A stretch of DNA of 64,000 nucleotides from Plantactinospora endophytica. Lineage in GTDB: Bacteria; Actinomycetota; Actinomycetes; Mycobacteriales; Micromonosporaceae. The stretch spans positions 242,028-306,027 of the forward strand of contig NZ_BONW01000042.1 in assembly GCF_016862915.1 (NCBI RefSeq). The letters run 5' to 3'. Below the pieces are notes generated by a model. The model searched no databases. It was not told the origin of the DNA and was given only the letters and a program-made list of their open reading frames with translations. Shown here in pieces: positions 9,601 to 18,695 of this stretch. The translations under genes were made by a program, and so were the position numbers. Position 1 is the stretch's first letter. The number at the start of each line of letters is the position of its first letter.

Positions 9601-10133
9601 AGGCGGTAGCCGAGCGCCAGGACCAGCCGGTCGCCGTCCCACCGGACGGACGTGCGCAGCGCCCGCGCGGGGCCCGGCCCGTCGATCGCCGTGCCGCGCA
9701 GGTCGAGCACCGTGTCCGGACCACCGTCCGGTACGTCCTGGCCGTCCTCGATGTCCTGCGTCCGGTCGGAGCCGTCGTCCCCGGCCGGGCCACCGAGGAC
9801 GGCCTCGGCGGCCCGGACGAGTTCGACCCACGTACCGTCGCCCACCGCGAGGTCCCGCGCCGCCACCCGGTCGGCACCGGCGAGCAGCAGCCCGGTGGTG
9901 ACCGTCGAGTCGCCGCTGAGCGTGGCGAGAACCCGCGCGTGTACGGCCAGCACGATCGCCGGCCAGGAGACCTCGACGTCCCGGGCGACCCGCCGTACGC
10001 CGGCCGCGACGGTCGGGTCGACGTCCAGCAGGTACGTGCCCGCCTGGACGCCGGACCCGGCGGGCCGCTCGACCCACCGTGGCAACAGCGTCGACACGCC
10101 GACGCGCGGCCCGGGGGTGGTACCGACGTCCAT
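6621..10133 (-). CDS. Condensation fragment-adenylation-carrier-SyrP/TauD oxygenase fusion
   Basis: About 1170 aa. Residues about 5-215 resemble only the C-terminal half of a condensation domain; no HHxxxDG is present. A full adenylation domain follows (IYFTSGSTGEPKGV, NAYGLTETCDD, GRRDHQVKIRGFRVELGE, NGKVDRKAL), then a carrier with DLGTSL, then about 330 aa of a TauD/SyrP-type Fe(II)/2-oxoglutarate oxygenase with HHEMS near residue 955 and a distal histidine in RMAHSR near 1146. The code reads D-I-W-Q-S-T-A-D-D; I do not know its substrate. SyrP-type enzymes beta-hydroxylate amino acids bound to a carrier. One-base overlap with sbnB suggests, by inference only, that diaminopropionate is the loaded unit. 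ATG 10133 was chosen over GTG 10163 because of the RBS GAAGGGA. Confidence 0.85.
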   Translation of the reverse strand: MDVGTTPGPRVGVSTLLPRWVERPAGSGVQAGTYLLDVDPTVAAGVRRVARDVEVSWPAIVLAVHARVLATLSGDSTVTTGLLLAGADRVAARDLAVGDGTWVELVRAAEAVLGGPAGDDGSDRTQDIEDGQDVPDGGPDTVLDLRGTAIDGPGPARALRTSVRWDGDRLVLALGYRLDAVDQDYAARLAGYYATGLAGLVDAPEQRHAACCLVSAEEHRAQRAALCGPRRELPQQRLHELFEERARRHPDVVALVHRDEQWTYGELNRRANRLARALVRGGLDAEEPVAVVMHRDLHWAATVLAVFKAGGAYLPVEPGFPPQRIARMLERAGCRFVVTGRAGEANFAEIRPADAVVLRAEQAARPGGVLDDENLGLPVGPDHLAYIYFTSGSTGEPKGVMCEHAGMVNHVLAKLEDLEVAAGNVVAQVASQCFDISLWQLVSALVVGGRTVVVEQEAVHDTGRFLDVVTRNAVEVLQVVPSYLEALLHHLAQQPRELPALRTVSVTGEAVKPELVARWFAAYPAIRLVNAYGLTETCDDTNHEVMDRPPAGDRVPLGHAVRNADIRLLDEYGRPVPSGAPGEIVFAGVCVARGYINDPERTAAVFHPDPEDADGRLYHSGDVGRLRPDGRLEFLGRRDHQVKIRGFRVELGEVENTLLRVPGIRDAAVVVVGAGEPYLCAFYSGDGGLDEDGIRAELGRSLAAYMVPSVYRELDALPVTGNGKVDRKALVALASGEPAGEPTRRTPPGTPTEEWLARMWSEVSQTPPGLIGQHDNFLDLGTSLAAIKLLASLDRRVSLRELTDSPTLAALGRLVDARGGINRRVNGNRAGVDLLTRTAPAAAPEPVSDYSPGRLDVTFDPGRPAVVHAWTVPAQEARHWLAEHRAALDRLVETRGAVLVRGLGLTDTAALAAAATALSLRLVPEREGFAGRDRHADGVYSSAHWPPDQPMCMHHEMSYTRDVPGRLLLACRRPAVRGGITGVADSRVVAASLPAELVDRFARQGWLLRRVFRDYVGVDWRAAFGVGDRAEAEAYCARYDIEAVWEADGTLRTAQRRDAFLRHPGTGEHCWSNQIGFLNAATLAPAVREYLEAEFGPDGLPFDTFYGDGEPIEPETITVINEAYEAATVREPWQAGDLMLIDNIRMAHSREPYEGPREVLMAFADPVRGA

Positions 10134-10178
10134 GGTCTCAACGTCCCTTCGGAAGCTCGCCACGCAGGCGGTGCGGGT

Positions 10179-10715
10179 TCATGAACCGGCCGCCTCTCGC
10201 GCGTCGAAGCGGGAGTAGCGGCGCATTCCGTACAGCAGCGGGGTGCCCTCGCTGTAGCGCAGGTTGATCACCTCGCCGATGACCACGTCGTGGTCCCCGA
10301 CCGGCAGCCGCCGCCGTACCGTGCACTCGGCCACGGCGAGCGCGTCGTCGACCAGCCACGGCGCCCCCGACCGGTCGGCGGGCTTCCAGGCGACGTCGCG
10401 GAACCGGTCCGGGGTGCGGGACGCGAACAGTTCGGCGGTCGCCTGCGCGCCGGAGTGCAGCAGGTTCACCGCGAAGACGCCCTGGTCGCCGATTGCGGCG
10501 AGGGTGCCCGACTTCGCGTTCAGGCAGATCAGCAGCGTCGGCGGGCGCAGCGTGACGCTGGACAGCGACGTACAGGTCATGCCGTGCGGCATGCCGTAGG
10601 CGTCGACCGCGGTGATCACGCTGACCCCGGTCGGGTACGAACTCATCAGCAGACGCTGTTCGTCGGCGCTGACCGCCGTCGGTGTCGTCAGCGTGTGCGA
10701 GGCAATTGTCGTCAT
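10179..10715 (-). CDS. Flavin reductase (DIM6/NTAB type), halogenase partner
   Basis: 178 aa flavin-reductase-like FMN-binding protein. Family marks visible are YPTGVSVITA near the N-terminus, the TSLSSVTLRPP segment and LLICLN, typical of enzymes that reduce FAD or FMN with NAD(P)H and release it. The gene lies 73 nt after the halogenase gene on the same strand; flavin-dependent halogenases need a separate reductase for FADH2, so it most likely serves that enzyme. ATG 10715 is preceded by GAGGAAGG at good spacing; an ORF extension upstream to 10772 lacks such a site. The gap to the next gene is 45 nt. Confidence 0.9.
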   Translation of the reverse strand: MTTIASHTLTTPTAVSADEQRLLMSSYPTGVSVITAVDAYGMPHGMTCTSLSSVTLRPPTLLICLNAKSGTLAAIGDQGVFAVNLLHSGAQATAELFASRTPDRFRDVAWKPADRSGAPWLVDDALAVAECTVRRRLPVGDHDVVIGEVINLRYSEGTPLLYGMRRYSRFDAREAAGS

Positions 10716-10742
10716 GATCGCCTTCCTCGGGTCGAGGCGGGC

Positions 10743-10777
10743 GGTGGGTGGACCGTGGGGGGCACGGTCCACCCACC
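10743..10777 (-). terminator. Perfect 15-bp hairpin between halogenase and flavin reductase
   Basis: GGTGGGTGGACCGTG (10743-10757) pairs perfectly with CACGGTCCACCCACC (10763-10777) around a 5-nt loop. It lies inside the operon, 12 nt after the halogenase stop and 28 nt before the reductase start, so it may be a partial terminator or an mRNA-stability element rather than an operon end. Confidence 0.6.
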
Positions 10778-10788
10778 TTGGGGGGGTG

Positions 10789-12535
<1,747 letters not shown>

Positions 12536-12564
12536 GGCCGGCGGCGGTATGCCCGCCGCCGGCC
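12536..12564 (-). terminator. Hairpin downstream of the ABC permease gene
   Basis: A perfect 12-bp stem, GGCCGGCGGCGG at 12536-12547 with CCGCCGCCGGCC at 12553-12564, and a 5-nt loop. It starts 20 nt beyond the stop of the minus-strand permease gene. It probably ends that transcript; the remaining 12337-12535 is AT-richer and should hold the halogenase operon promoter. Confidence 0.6.
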
Positions 12565-12583
12565 TGAGGTCACGCTTTCCGGG

Positions 12584-13423
12584 CTACCGCTTCACGCGGT
12601 AGCGCAGGACGGCGATCGGGCCGAAGACCGCGACGGCGCCGACGATCCAGATGCTCGCGCCGAGCGCCGGCCCGGCCACCTCGCCGCCCGAGAGCAGGCC
12701 CCGGCAGGCGTCCACGACCAGCGTCATCGGGTTGACCTTCACGAACGCCTGGAGCCAGCCGGGCATCGTCTCCACCGGTACGAACATCGAGCTGCCGAAC
12801 TGCAACGGCACCATCCACAGCGTGGCGATGGTGTCCACCGTCGGCAGGCTGCGGGCGGTGAGCCCGATGACCGCCGACACGCAGGACAGCGCGACGCCGA
12901 AGCCGACCAGCAGGCCGATCGCGGCGAGCAGTTCGAGCGGCCCGGTGTGCACCCGGAACCCGATGAGGACGGCGAAGGCGAGGATCACGAACTGGGCGAT
13001 CGTCATCCGTACCGCGTCGGAGATGATCCGGCCGGCCAGCACCGCCGAGCGGGCCACCGGCAACGACCGGAACCGGTCCACGATGCCGGTGCCGAAGTCG
13101 ACCGCGAGGCCGACGCCGGTGGTTCGGGACACGATCGTCACGGTCAGCGCCATGATGCCGGGCATGAAGTACTCGATGTAGCTACCGGTGTCACCGGCGA
13201 TGGCGCCGCCGAAGACGTACACGAACGCGAGGGTGAAGACGATCGGCATGACGGTGGCGTCCAGTAGCTGCCCCGGGTCGCCCCGGAGCTTGCGCAGGTT
13301 GCGCGAGGCCATCACCAGGGCGTGCCGGACCGCCGTACCGAGGCCGAGCGGCGGCGCCGACGCGGGCACCACCACCGGAGGGCGGCTGGCCAGCACGGCC
13401 GGGCTGTTGACGGTCGCGGTCAT
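12584..13423 (-). CDS. ABC-2 type transporter permease (DrrB-like)
   Basis: 279 aa with about six membrane segments after a 40-residue cytoplasmic tail; the family core NLRKLRGDPGQLLDATVMP and FVYVFGGAI are seen, as in daunorubicin-resistance DrrB proteins. It pairs with the ATPase gene upstream, overlapping by 4 nt (ATGA at 13420-13423), so the two form one exporter. Its place between the SARP and halogenase genes points to export of, or self-resistance to, the cluster product. A hairpin follows the stop. Confidence 0.9.
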   Translation of the reverse strand: MTATVNSPAVLASRPPVVVPASAPPLGLGTAVRHALVMASRNLRKLRGDPGQLLDATVMPIVFTLAFVYVFGGAIAGDTGSYIEYFMPGIMALTVTIVSRTTGVGLAVDFGTGIVDRFRSLPVARSAVLAGRIISDAVRMTIAQFVILAFAVLIGFRVHTGPLELLAAIGLLVGFGVALSCVSAVIGLTARSLPTVDTIATLWMVPLQFGSSMFVPVETMPGWLQAFVKVNPMTLVVDACRGLLSGGEVAGPALGASIWIVGAVAVFGPIAVLRYRVKR

Positions 13424-14388
13424 CGCGAAACCTCCGATCCGGCGGCCACCAGGCTCGCCTCCGATTGGGTGAGACGCAGGAACGCCTCGTCGAGGCTGGG
13501 CGTACCGGTGTCGATGCCGGCGAGCGCGACGCCACAGGCCGCGATCGCCCACACCACGGCGGTGACCTGCTCGTCGCTGTTCACCGGCACCTGGTACTGA
13601 CCGGCGTCGGCCACCACGGTGCCACCGGTCAGTCCGGCGGCGACCAGGGTCGCGGCGACCGTCGGCAGGTCGGCCGGGTCCACCGGCCGGATCCGCATCG
13701 TCCGGCCACGCACCCGGGCGCACAGTTCGGCGGTGGTGCCCTCGGCCGTGATCCGGCCACCGTCGAGCAGCACGAGCCGGTCGGCCAGCGCCTCCGCCTC
13801 GTCCATGTACTGCGTGGTGAGCAGCACGGTGGTGCCGTCGTACGCCATCTGGCGCACGGTGTCCCACAGCGCCGCCCGGCTGTGCGGGTCCAGGCCGGTG
13901 GTCGGCTCGTCGAGGTACAGCACGGTCGGCCGGCCGACCAGGCTGGCGGCCAGGTCGAGCCGTCGACGCATGCCGCCGGAGTACCCGCCGGCCACCTTCC
14001 GGCCCGCCTCGACCAGGTCGAAGCGTTCGAGCAGCGCGGCGGCCCGGACCTTGGCGTCCCGCCTGGACAGGCCGAGCAGCCGGCCGATGATCTCCAGGTT
14101 GTCCAGGCCCGAGAGATCCTTGTCCACGGCGGCGAACTGGCCGGTCAACCCGATCAGCGCCCGCACCTGGTGTGCGTCGCGGACCAGGTCGTAGCCGTAC
14201 ACCCGGGCGGTGCCGGAGTCCGCGGTGTCCAACGTGGACAGGATGCGGACCAGGGTCGTCTTGCCGGCACCGTTCGGGCCGAGCAGACCCAGGATCTCGC
14301 CCGGCGCCACCGCGAGGTTCACCCCGCGCAGCGCCGGGGTACCGCCGAATCGTTTGGTCAGGTCGTCGACCTGCACAGCAGCGTTCAT
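13420..14388 (-). CDS. ABC transporter ATP-binding protein (DrrA-like)
   Basis: 322 aa. Walker A GPNGAGKTT, signature YSGGMRRRLDLA, Walker B VLYLDEPTTGLD and switch histidine replaced by glutamine in LLTTQYMDEAE, as in the DrrA family of antibiotic exporters. About 100 residues follow the ATPase core, including the usual DrrA C-terminal domain ending near SLDEAFLRLT. ATG 14388 has the strong RBS GGAGGAGG. It lies 83 nt after the SARP gene and overlaps the permease gene by 4 nt, so regulation together with the SARP is likely. Confidence 0.93.
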   Translation of the reverse strand: MNAAVQVDDLTKRFGGTPALRGVNLAVAPGEILGLLGPNGAGKTTLVRILSTLDTADSGTARVYGYDLVRDAHQVRALIGLTGQFAAVDKDLSGLDNLEIIGRLLGLSRRDAKVRAAALLERFDLVEAGRKVAGGYSGGMRRRLDLAASLVGRPTVLYLDEPTTGLDPHSRAALWDTVRQMAYDGTTVLLTTQYMDEAEALADRLVLLDGGRITAEGTTAELCARVRGRTMRIRPVDPADLPTVAATLVAAGLTGGTVVADAGQYQVPVNSDEQVTAVVWAIAACGVALAGIDTGTPSLDEAFLRLTQSEASLVAAGSEVSR

Positions 14389-14470
14389 CGTTCCTCCTCC
14401 GTCCTGCACCAGGGCAGGCGTCACCGCGCGCCGCGTACCGGGCACGGAACGGTGGTGGGTCGGGCGATCG

Positions 14471-16495
14471 TCAGCGACGCCCGCGGTGGCCGGTCTTCAC
14501 GGTGCGGTCGTCGCAGACGGCCGCGACGGTGCGGGCGACCGAGGGGTTGGGCTCGATCAGGAAACAGGAACCGCAGAGCATCGCGGTGGGGCAGCCGGAG
14601 TTGCCCAACGCCGCCCACTCGGTGTGCGCGCGGACCCGGGCGGCCTCCAGATCCTCGGCGCGGTCCTCCACGTCGGCACGCTCCCGGGCGTACAGCCGGA
14701 CCAGCTCCGACATCCGGTACGCCAGGCTGCCGGCGGCCGGATACTCCGTCGGCTCCAGCAGTTGCGCGTCGACCAGCCGCTCGGTGAGCGTCTCGGCGTC
14801 GAACGGCGTGGTGTCCAGCAGGCTCGCCGCCACCGAGACCGGGAACGTCGGCCCGCCGAGCAGACCGAGCCGACGGAACATCAGTGCGGCGGCCGGATCG
14901 AGACGCCGGTAGCTCACCTCGAGCGAGGCGCGTACGCCGCCGGTGCCGTCGTCGGACAGCTCGCCGAGCCGGCGGTCCGGGTCGGCCAGCCGGGCAACCA
15001 TCCGGGGCATCGTCCAGTGCTCCCGCGCCGCGAGCCGGGTGGCCGCGACCGTGACGGCCAGCGGCAGCCCCTCGCACTGCTCACCGAGGAGCGCGGTAGC
15101 CGCCGGATCGGCGTCGACCCGGGACGGGCCGACGGTCGCCCGCAGCAACTCGACGGTCTCGGCGCTGCGCAGCCGTCCGAGCCGGACACCGATCGCCCCG
15201 GCGAGGTCGTGGTGCCGCCGGGTGGTCAACAGCGCGCAACACGTACCGCTGCCGGGAAGCAGGAGTTCGACCTGGGCAAGGCTGTCCGCGTTGTCCAGCA
15301 CCAGCAGCAGCCGCCGGTTGTTGACGAGGCTGCAGTAGAGCGCGACCCGGTCGGCGAGCTGTGCCGGCATGGCATCGGCCGGTACCCCCAGCGCCCGCAG
15401 GAAACGGGCGAGCACCGGCTCGACCGACCCGGGCTCGCCGTCGGACCCGTACGCGCGCAGGTCCGCGTAGAGCTGGCCGTCGGGAAACGCGTCGGCGTGC
15501 TGCCGGGCCCACTGCACGGCCAGCGCCGACTTGCCGATGCCGGCCGGGCCGGAGATCACGCCGAGCGGCAGCGGGCCGTCGGCCGAGCGCCGGGTGAGCA
15601 GCTCGTCGAGCGTCTCCTGCTCCTCCGCCCGACCGACGAAGACCGACAGGCTGCGGGGCAGTTGTGCCGGCACGACGTTGCCACGGCCGGTCGGAGCGGC
15701 CGGCTGCTCCCCCAGCGACGGTGCCGCCTCGCCGCGCAGGCAGGCCGCGTGCAGCCGCTGCAACGTGGCGCCGGGCTCCAGCCCCAACTCGTCGATGTAG
15801 AGCCGGCGCCCCTTGCGGAACACCTCCAGCGCCTCGGCCCGCCTCCCGGACCGGTACAGCGCCAGCATCAGCAACGCGCGGGTGTGCTCGCGCAGTGGCC
15901 GCTCGTCGACCAGGGTGGTCAGGTCGCCGACCAGCTCACGGTGCTGGCCCAGCCGCAGCCGAAGCTCCAGGAACTGCTCGTACGCGGTGAAGCGCTGCTC
16001 CTCCAACTGCACCGCCGCCGACTCGACCACGTCGCCGGCGACGTCGGACAGGGCCCGGCCACGCCACAGCGCCAGCGCCTGGCCGAGCAGGTCGACGGCA
16101 CCGTTGAGGTCGCCGTCGGTGACCAGGGCCTGCGCCTGGTTGACCTTGGTCTGGAACTCGACGGCGTCGATGCGGTTCCCCTGGGACACCAGGACGTACC
16201 CGGACGGTACGGTCCTGACCACCTCGCCCTCGATCCCCGCCTTACGGAAACACTTGCGCAGTCCCGCGATGCAGATGGCGACCTGGGTACGTCCGGTCGT
16301 GGGCGGCCTGCCGCCCCACAGCGCGTCGAACAACCGGTCCACCGAGACGACCCGGTCCGGTGACAGCGACAGCATCGCCAGGACGGTGCGTTGCCGCGGA
16401 CCACCGATCGGCACTGCCCCGGCGTCGGTCGCCATCCGGACAGGCCCGAGTATCTGTAACGAAAAGCTCCCCGTTGTCAGCACAGTGTCAGCCAA
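14471..16495 (-). CDS. SARP-family pathway regulator with NB-ARC ATPase domain
   Basis: 674 aa. Order: OmpR-type winged helix (residues about 10-105), bacterial transcriptional activator domain BTAD (about 110-260), then an NB-ARC-type NTPase with GPAGIGKSAL near 317 and LLLVLDNAD. AfsR/DnrI-type proteins activate antibiotic clusters by binding direct repeats overlapping -35 boxes. No TPR region follows; the protein ends soon after the ATPase module with a Cys-containing tail. The widest frame starts with TTG at 16495; GTG 16483 is also possible. Codon 13 is TTA (16457-16459), a rare leucine codon read by the bldA tRNA in actinomycetes. It lies 72 nt after the hydroxylase gene, probably co-transcribed. 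Confidence 0.92.
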   Translation of the reverse strand: MADTVLTTGSFSLQILGPVRMATDAGAVPIGGPRQRTVLAMLSLSPDRVVSVDRLFDALWGGRPPTTGRTQVAICIAGLRKCFRKAGIEGEVVRTVPSGYVLVSQGNRIDAVEFQTKVNQAQALVTDGDLNGAVDLLGQALALWRGRALSDVAGDVVESAAVQLEEQRFTAYEQFLELRLRLGQHRELVGDLTTLVDERPLREHTRALLMLALYRSGRRAEALEVFRKGRRLYIDELGLEPGATLQRLHAACLRGEAAPSLGEQPAAPTGRGNVVPAQLPRSLSVFVGRAEEQETLDELLTRRSADGPLPLGVISGPAGIGKSALAVQWARQHADAFPDGQLYADLRAYGSDGEPGSVEPVLARFLRALGVPADAMPAQLADRVALYCSLVNNRRLLLVLDNADSLAQVELLLPGSGTCCALLTTRRHHDLAGAIGVRLGRLRSAETVELLRATVGPSRVDADPAATALLGEQCEGLPLAVTVAATRLAAREHWTMPRMVARLADPDRRLGELSDDGTGGVRASLEVSYRRLDPAAALMFRRLGLLGGPTFPVSVAASLLDTTPFDAETLTERLVDAQLLEPTEYPAAGSLAYRMSELVRLYARERADVEDRAEDLEAARVRAHTEWAALGNSGCPTAMLCGSCFLIEPNPSVARTVAAVCDDRTVKTGHRGRR

Positions 16496-16567
16496 ATCTC
16501 TGGAAGAGGTCGAAATTCGGGTTCCCGGGCCGTCGATCGGGACGGGACCGGAAGCGCACCGCCGCCA

Positions 16568-17551
16568 TCAGCCGACCAACACGTAGCCGTCGCCCGGCCG
16601 CAGTGCCCGGGAACGTCGGAGGTCGGTGGTGACGAACGTGCGTTGCAGCCAGCGGTCCTCGCCGTCGTAGCGCGGGCGGAACGGGGTACGGCCGTGCACC
16701 GTCACCCGGTTGTCGACGATGGCCAGGTCCCCCGGTTCGAGGTACACCGTCTGGGCCAGCTCGCCGAACAGGTGCTGGAGCCGGTCCAGCGCCCGCCGAC
16801 CCCGGCCGGTCAGCGCGGTGGTGGCCGCGAAGTCGACCCGCAGGTCGGGGTCGTCCAGCGCCCCCGGCAGCACCGGGTGCGGCTCGGTCTGCGAACCGAC
16901 GCAGAACGACGGCGGCGCCGACGTGACGAACTCCGGTGCGGCGAGCGCGGTCCGGGTCGCGGAGTCGAGCAACGGCAGTACCTGACGAACGCACGCCGTA
17001 CGCAGTCCCGCCTCGCGGTCGTGGTCGGGTCGCAGGCAGAGCAGCATCACGTAGTCAGGTCGGTAGTCGTGGAAGGCGTTCTCGTTGTGGAACTGCAACA
17101 GCACCGAACCGGTGTTCTCCTGCGTGTTCTCCCGACCCGGTACCGGCACCACGTCCTGCACCAGCGCACCCGACTTCTCGGCGTGGTACGCGATCGGGTC
17201 GCCGAGTTCGGTGGCGACGGTCATCAGCACGCCGGCCGCCACGGTGGCCGTACGCTGCACGGAGCCGGCGACCGACGGCGTGTCCGGCATGGTGCCCTCG
17301 CCGACCGGCAGGCCGCGCAGGACCAGGGTGCCCGTCTCCCCCGAGTACCGGCGGAACTCGGCGAGCGAGCGGCGAAGACGGTGCGGCAGCGCGCCACCGC
17401 CCTGCCGGGCGGCGCCCACGAAGTCCGGGTCGTCGACCCGGCCGTCGGCCTGCGCCAGCAAGGCGTCGGCGACGGCCTCCACCGTCGAGCGGTCAGCCGC
17501 ATCGAGTACGCACCGTCCGGCACGCTCCTGCGGACCAACGCTAGTCAGCAT
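16568..17551 (-). CDS. Clavaminate synthase-family (AsnO/VioC-type) amino acid beta-hydroxylase
   Basis: 327 aa Fe(II)/2-oxoglutarate dioxygenase of the family that beta-hydroxylates free amino acids (AsnO on asparagine, VioC on arginine). Visible: EKSGALVQDVVPVPGRE, the metal motif H-N-E in QFHNENAFH near residue 156, the distal histidine in VHGRTPF near 286, and the 2-oxoglutarate-binding arginine in DRWLQRTFV. The overall pattern is closest in memory to AsnO. This fits the Asp/Asn-like code read in the NRPS A domain, though that link is inference. The ATG at 17551 follows AAGGGTGAG. It is the first gene of the minus-strand run into the SARP and drrAB-like genes. Confidence 0.85.
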   Translation of the reverse strand: MLTSVGPQERAGRCVLDAADRSTVEAVADALLAQADGRVDDPDFVGAARQGGGALPHRLRRSLAEFRRYSGETGTLVLRGLPVGEGTMPDTPSVAGSVQRTATVAAGVLMTVATELGDPIAYHAEKSGALVQDVVPVPGRENTQENTGSVLLQFHNENAFHDYRPDYVMLLCLRPDHDREAGLRTACVRQVLPLLDSATRTALAAPEFVTSAPPSFCVGSQTEPHPVLPGALDDPDLRVDFAATTALTGRGRRALDRLQHLFGELAQTVYLEPGDLAIVDNRVTVHGRTPFRPRYDGEDRWLQRTFVTTDLRRSRALRPGDGYVLVG

Positions 17552-17756
17552 GTCTCACCCTTCTTCACCATTGGGATGATCACTGCGAACCTCTGGCGCC
17601 GACAGTAGGACCGCTGGTTATCCCGGCTCTATCCAGCGCTCATTTGCGTCGGGGTGGGGTGAACCGAACCTCGGTTCGGCGAGCCTGCACGATTGGTTCC
17701 CGCCCGGGCCGTCGACAGAATTGTTCGACAACATCACGGACCGGTGAGAGGCGATC
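17552..17756. promoter_or_regulatory. Divergent promoter region with a dyad
   Basis: About 205 nt between the divergent hydroxylase and ABC ATPase genes. A dyad CCGAACC-tc-GGTTCGG lies at 17664-17679, and TCGACA occurs twice 13 bp apart in 17711-17729. It is a plausible operator for the response regulator encoded on the plus strand or for the SARP; neither is shown. Confidence 0.45.
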
Positions 17757-18695
17757 ATGAGCGATTCCGCACCTGTCATCCAGGTTTCCCAACTGACCAA
17801 GCGCTATCGCGGAAAGGCCGCCGTCGACTCGCTGTCCTTCACCGTGCAGCCCGGCCGGGTGACCGGCTTCCTCGGGCCCAACGGCGCGGGCAAGTCGACG
17901 ACCATGCAGCTCATGCTGGGGCTGACCCGCCCGGACGAGGGCAGCGCCACCGTCGGCGGACGGCCCTACCGGGAGCTGGTCCAGCCGCTGCGTACCGTCG
18001 GCGCACTGCTCGAAGCGCGCTCGGTGCACCCCGGCCGCAGCGCGTACCACCACCTGCTGTGGCTCGCGCAGAGCCAGCGGCTGCCCCGCAGGCGGGTCGA
18101 CGAGGTACTCGACCTCGTCGGCCTCGGCGACGTCGCGCACCAGCGGGCCGGCGGCTTCTCGCTCGGCATGGGCCAGCGGCTCGACATCGCCGCCGCCATG
18201 CTCGGCGACCCCGGCGTACTGCTGCTGGACGAGCCGGTCAACGGCCTCGACCCGGCCGGGGTGCGGTGGATCCGCGACCTGATGAAGCGGTTGGCCGCCG
18301 AGGGCCGGACGGTCTTCGTCTCCAGCCACCTCGTCAACGAGATGGCGGTGACCGCCGACCATCTGATCGTGATCGGCCGGGGCAAGTTGATCGCGGACTG
18401 CCCGACCGTGGCCTTCGTGGCGGACAACTCCGAGTCGTCGGTGCTGGTCCGGTCGCCGGAGGTGCACCGGCTCGCCCAGCTCGTCGTGGACGAGGGCGCC
18501 CAGTGGCAGCGGGAGTCGGCGACGGCGGTACGGATCCGGGGACTGGACTCGGATCGGATCGCCGAACTCGCCCTGCTCGGCCGGATCGTCGTGCAGGAGC
18601 TGCGCACCGAGACATCGTCGCTGGAGGACGTCTTCATGCGACTCACCGAGGACCAGGTCGAATACGCCGGCAAGACCAAGGAGGCAACCCCGTGA
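17757..18695 (+). CDS. ABC transporter ATP-binding protein
   Basis: 312 aa. Walker A GPNGAGKST, signature FSLGMGQRLDIAAAM, Walker B VLLLDEPVNGLDP and switch histidine in VSSHLVNEM. The C-terminal part ends with LEDVFMRLT as in ATPases paired with ABC-2 permeases for drug or lantibiotic export. It overlaps the following permease gene by 4 nt (GTGA at 18692-18695) and heads a five-gene run ending in a two-component system. Likely a second exporter or an immunity/stress transporter linked to the peptide cluster. Confidence 0.92.
   Translation: MSDSAPVIQVSQLTKRYRGKAAVDSLSFTVQPGRVTGFLGPNGAGKSTTMQLMLGLTRPDEGSATVGGRPYRELVQPLRTVGALLEARSVHPGRSAYHHLLWLAQSQRLPRRRVDEVLDLVGLGDVAHQRAGGFSLGMGQRLDIAAAMLGDPGVLLLDEPVNGLDPAGVRWIRDLMKRLAAEGRTVFVSSHLVNEMAVTADHLIVIGRGKLIADCPTVAFVADNSESSVLVRSPEVHRLAQLVVDEGAQWQRESATAVRIRGLDSDRIAELALLGRIVVQELRTETSSLEDVFMRLTEDQVEYAGKTKEATP

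Noticed and set aside
6450..10184. Long plus-strand open frame antisense to the A-T-oxygenase gene
   Set aside because: Same GC mirror effect; the minus strand carries all NRPS motifs.
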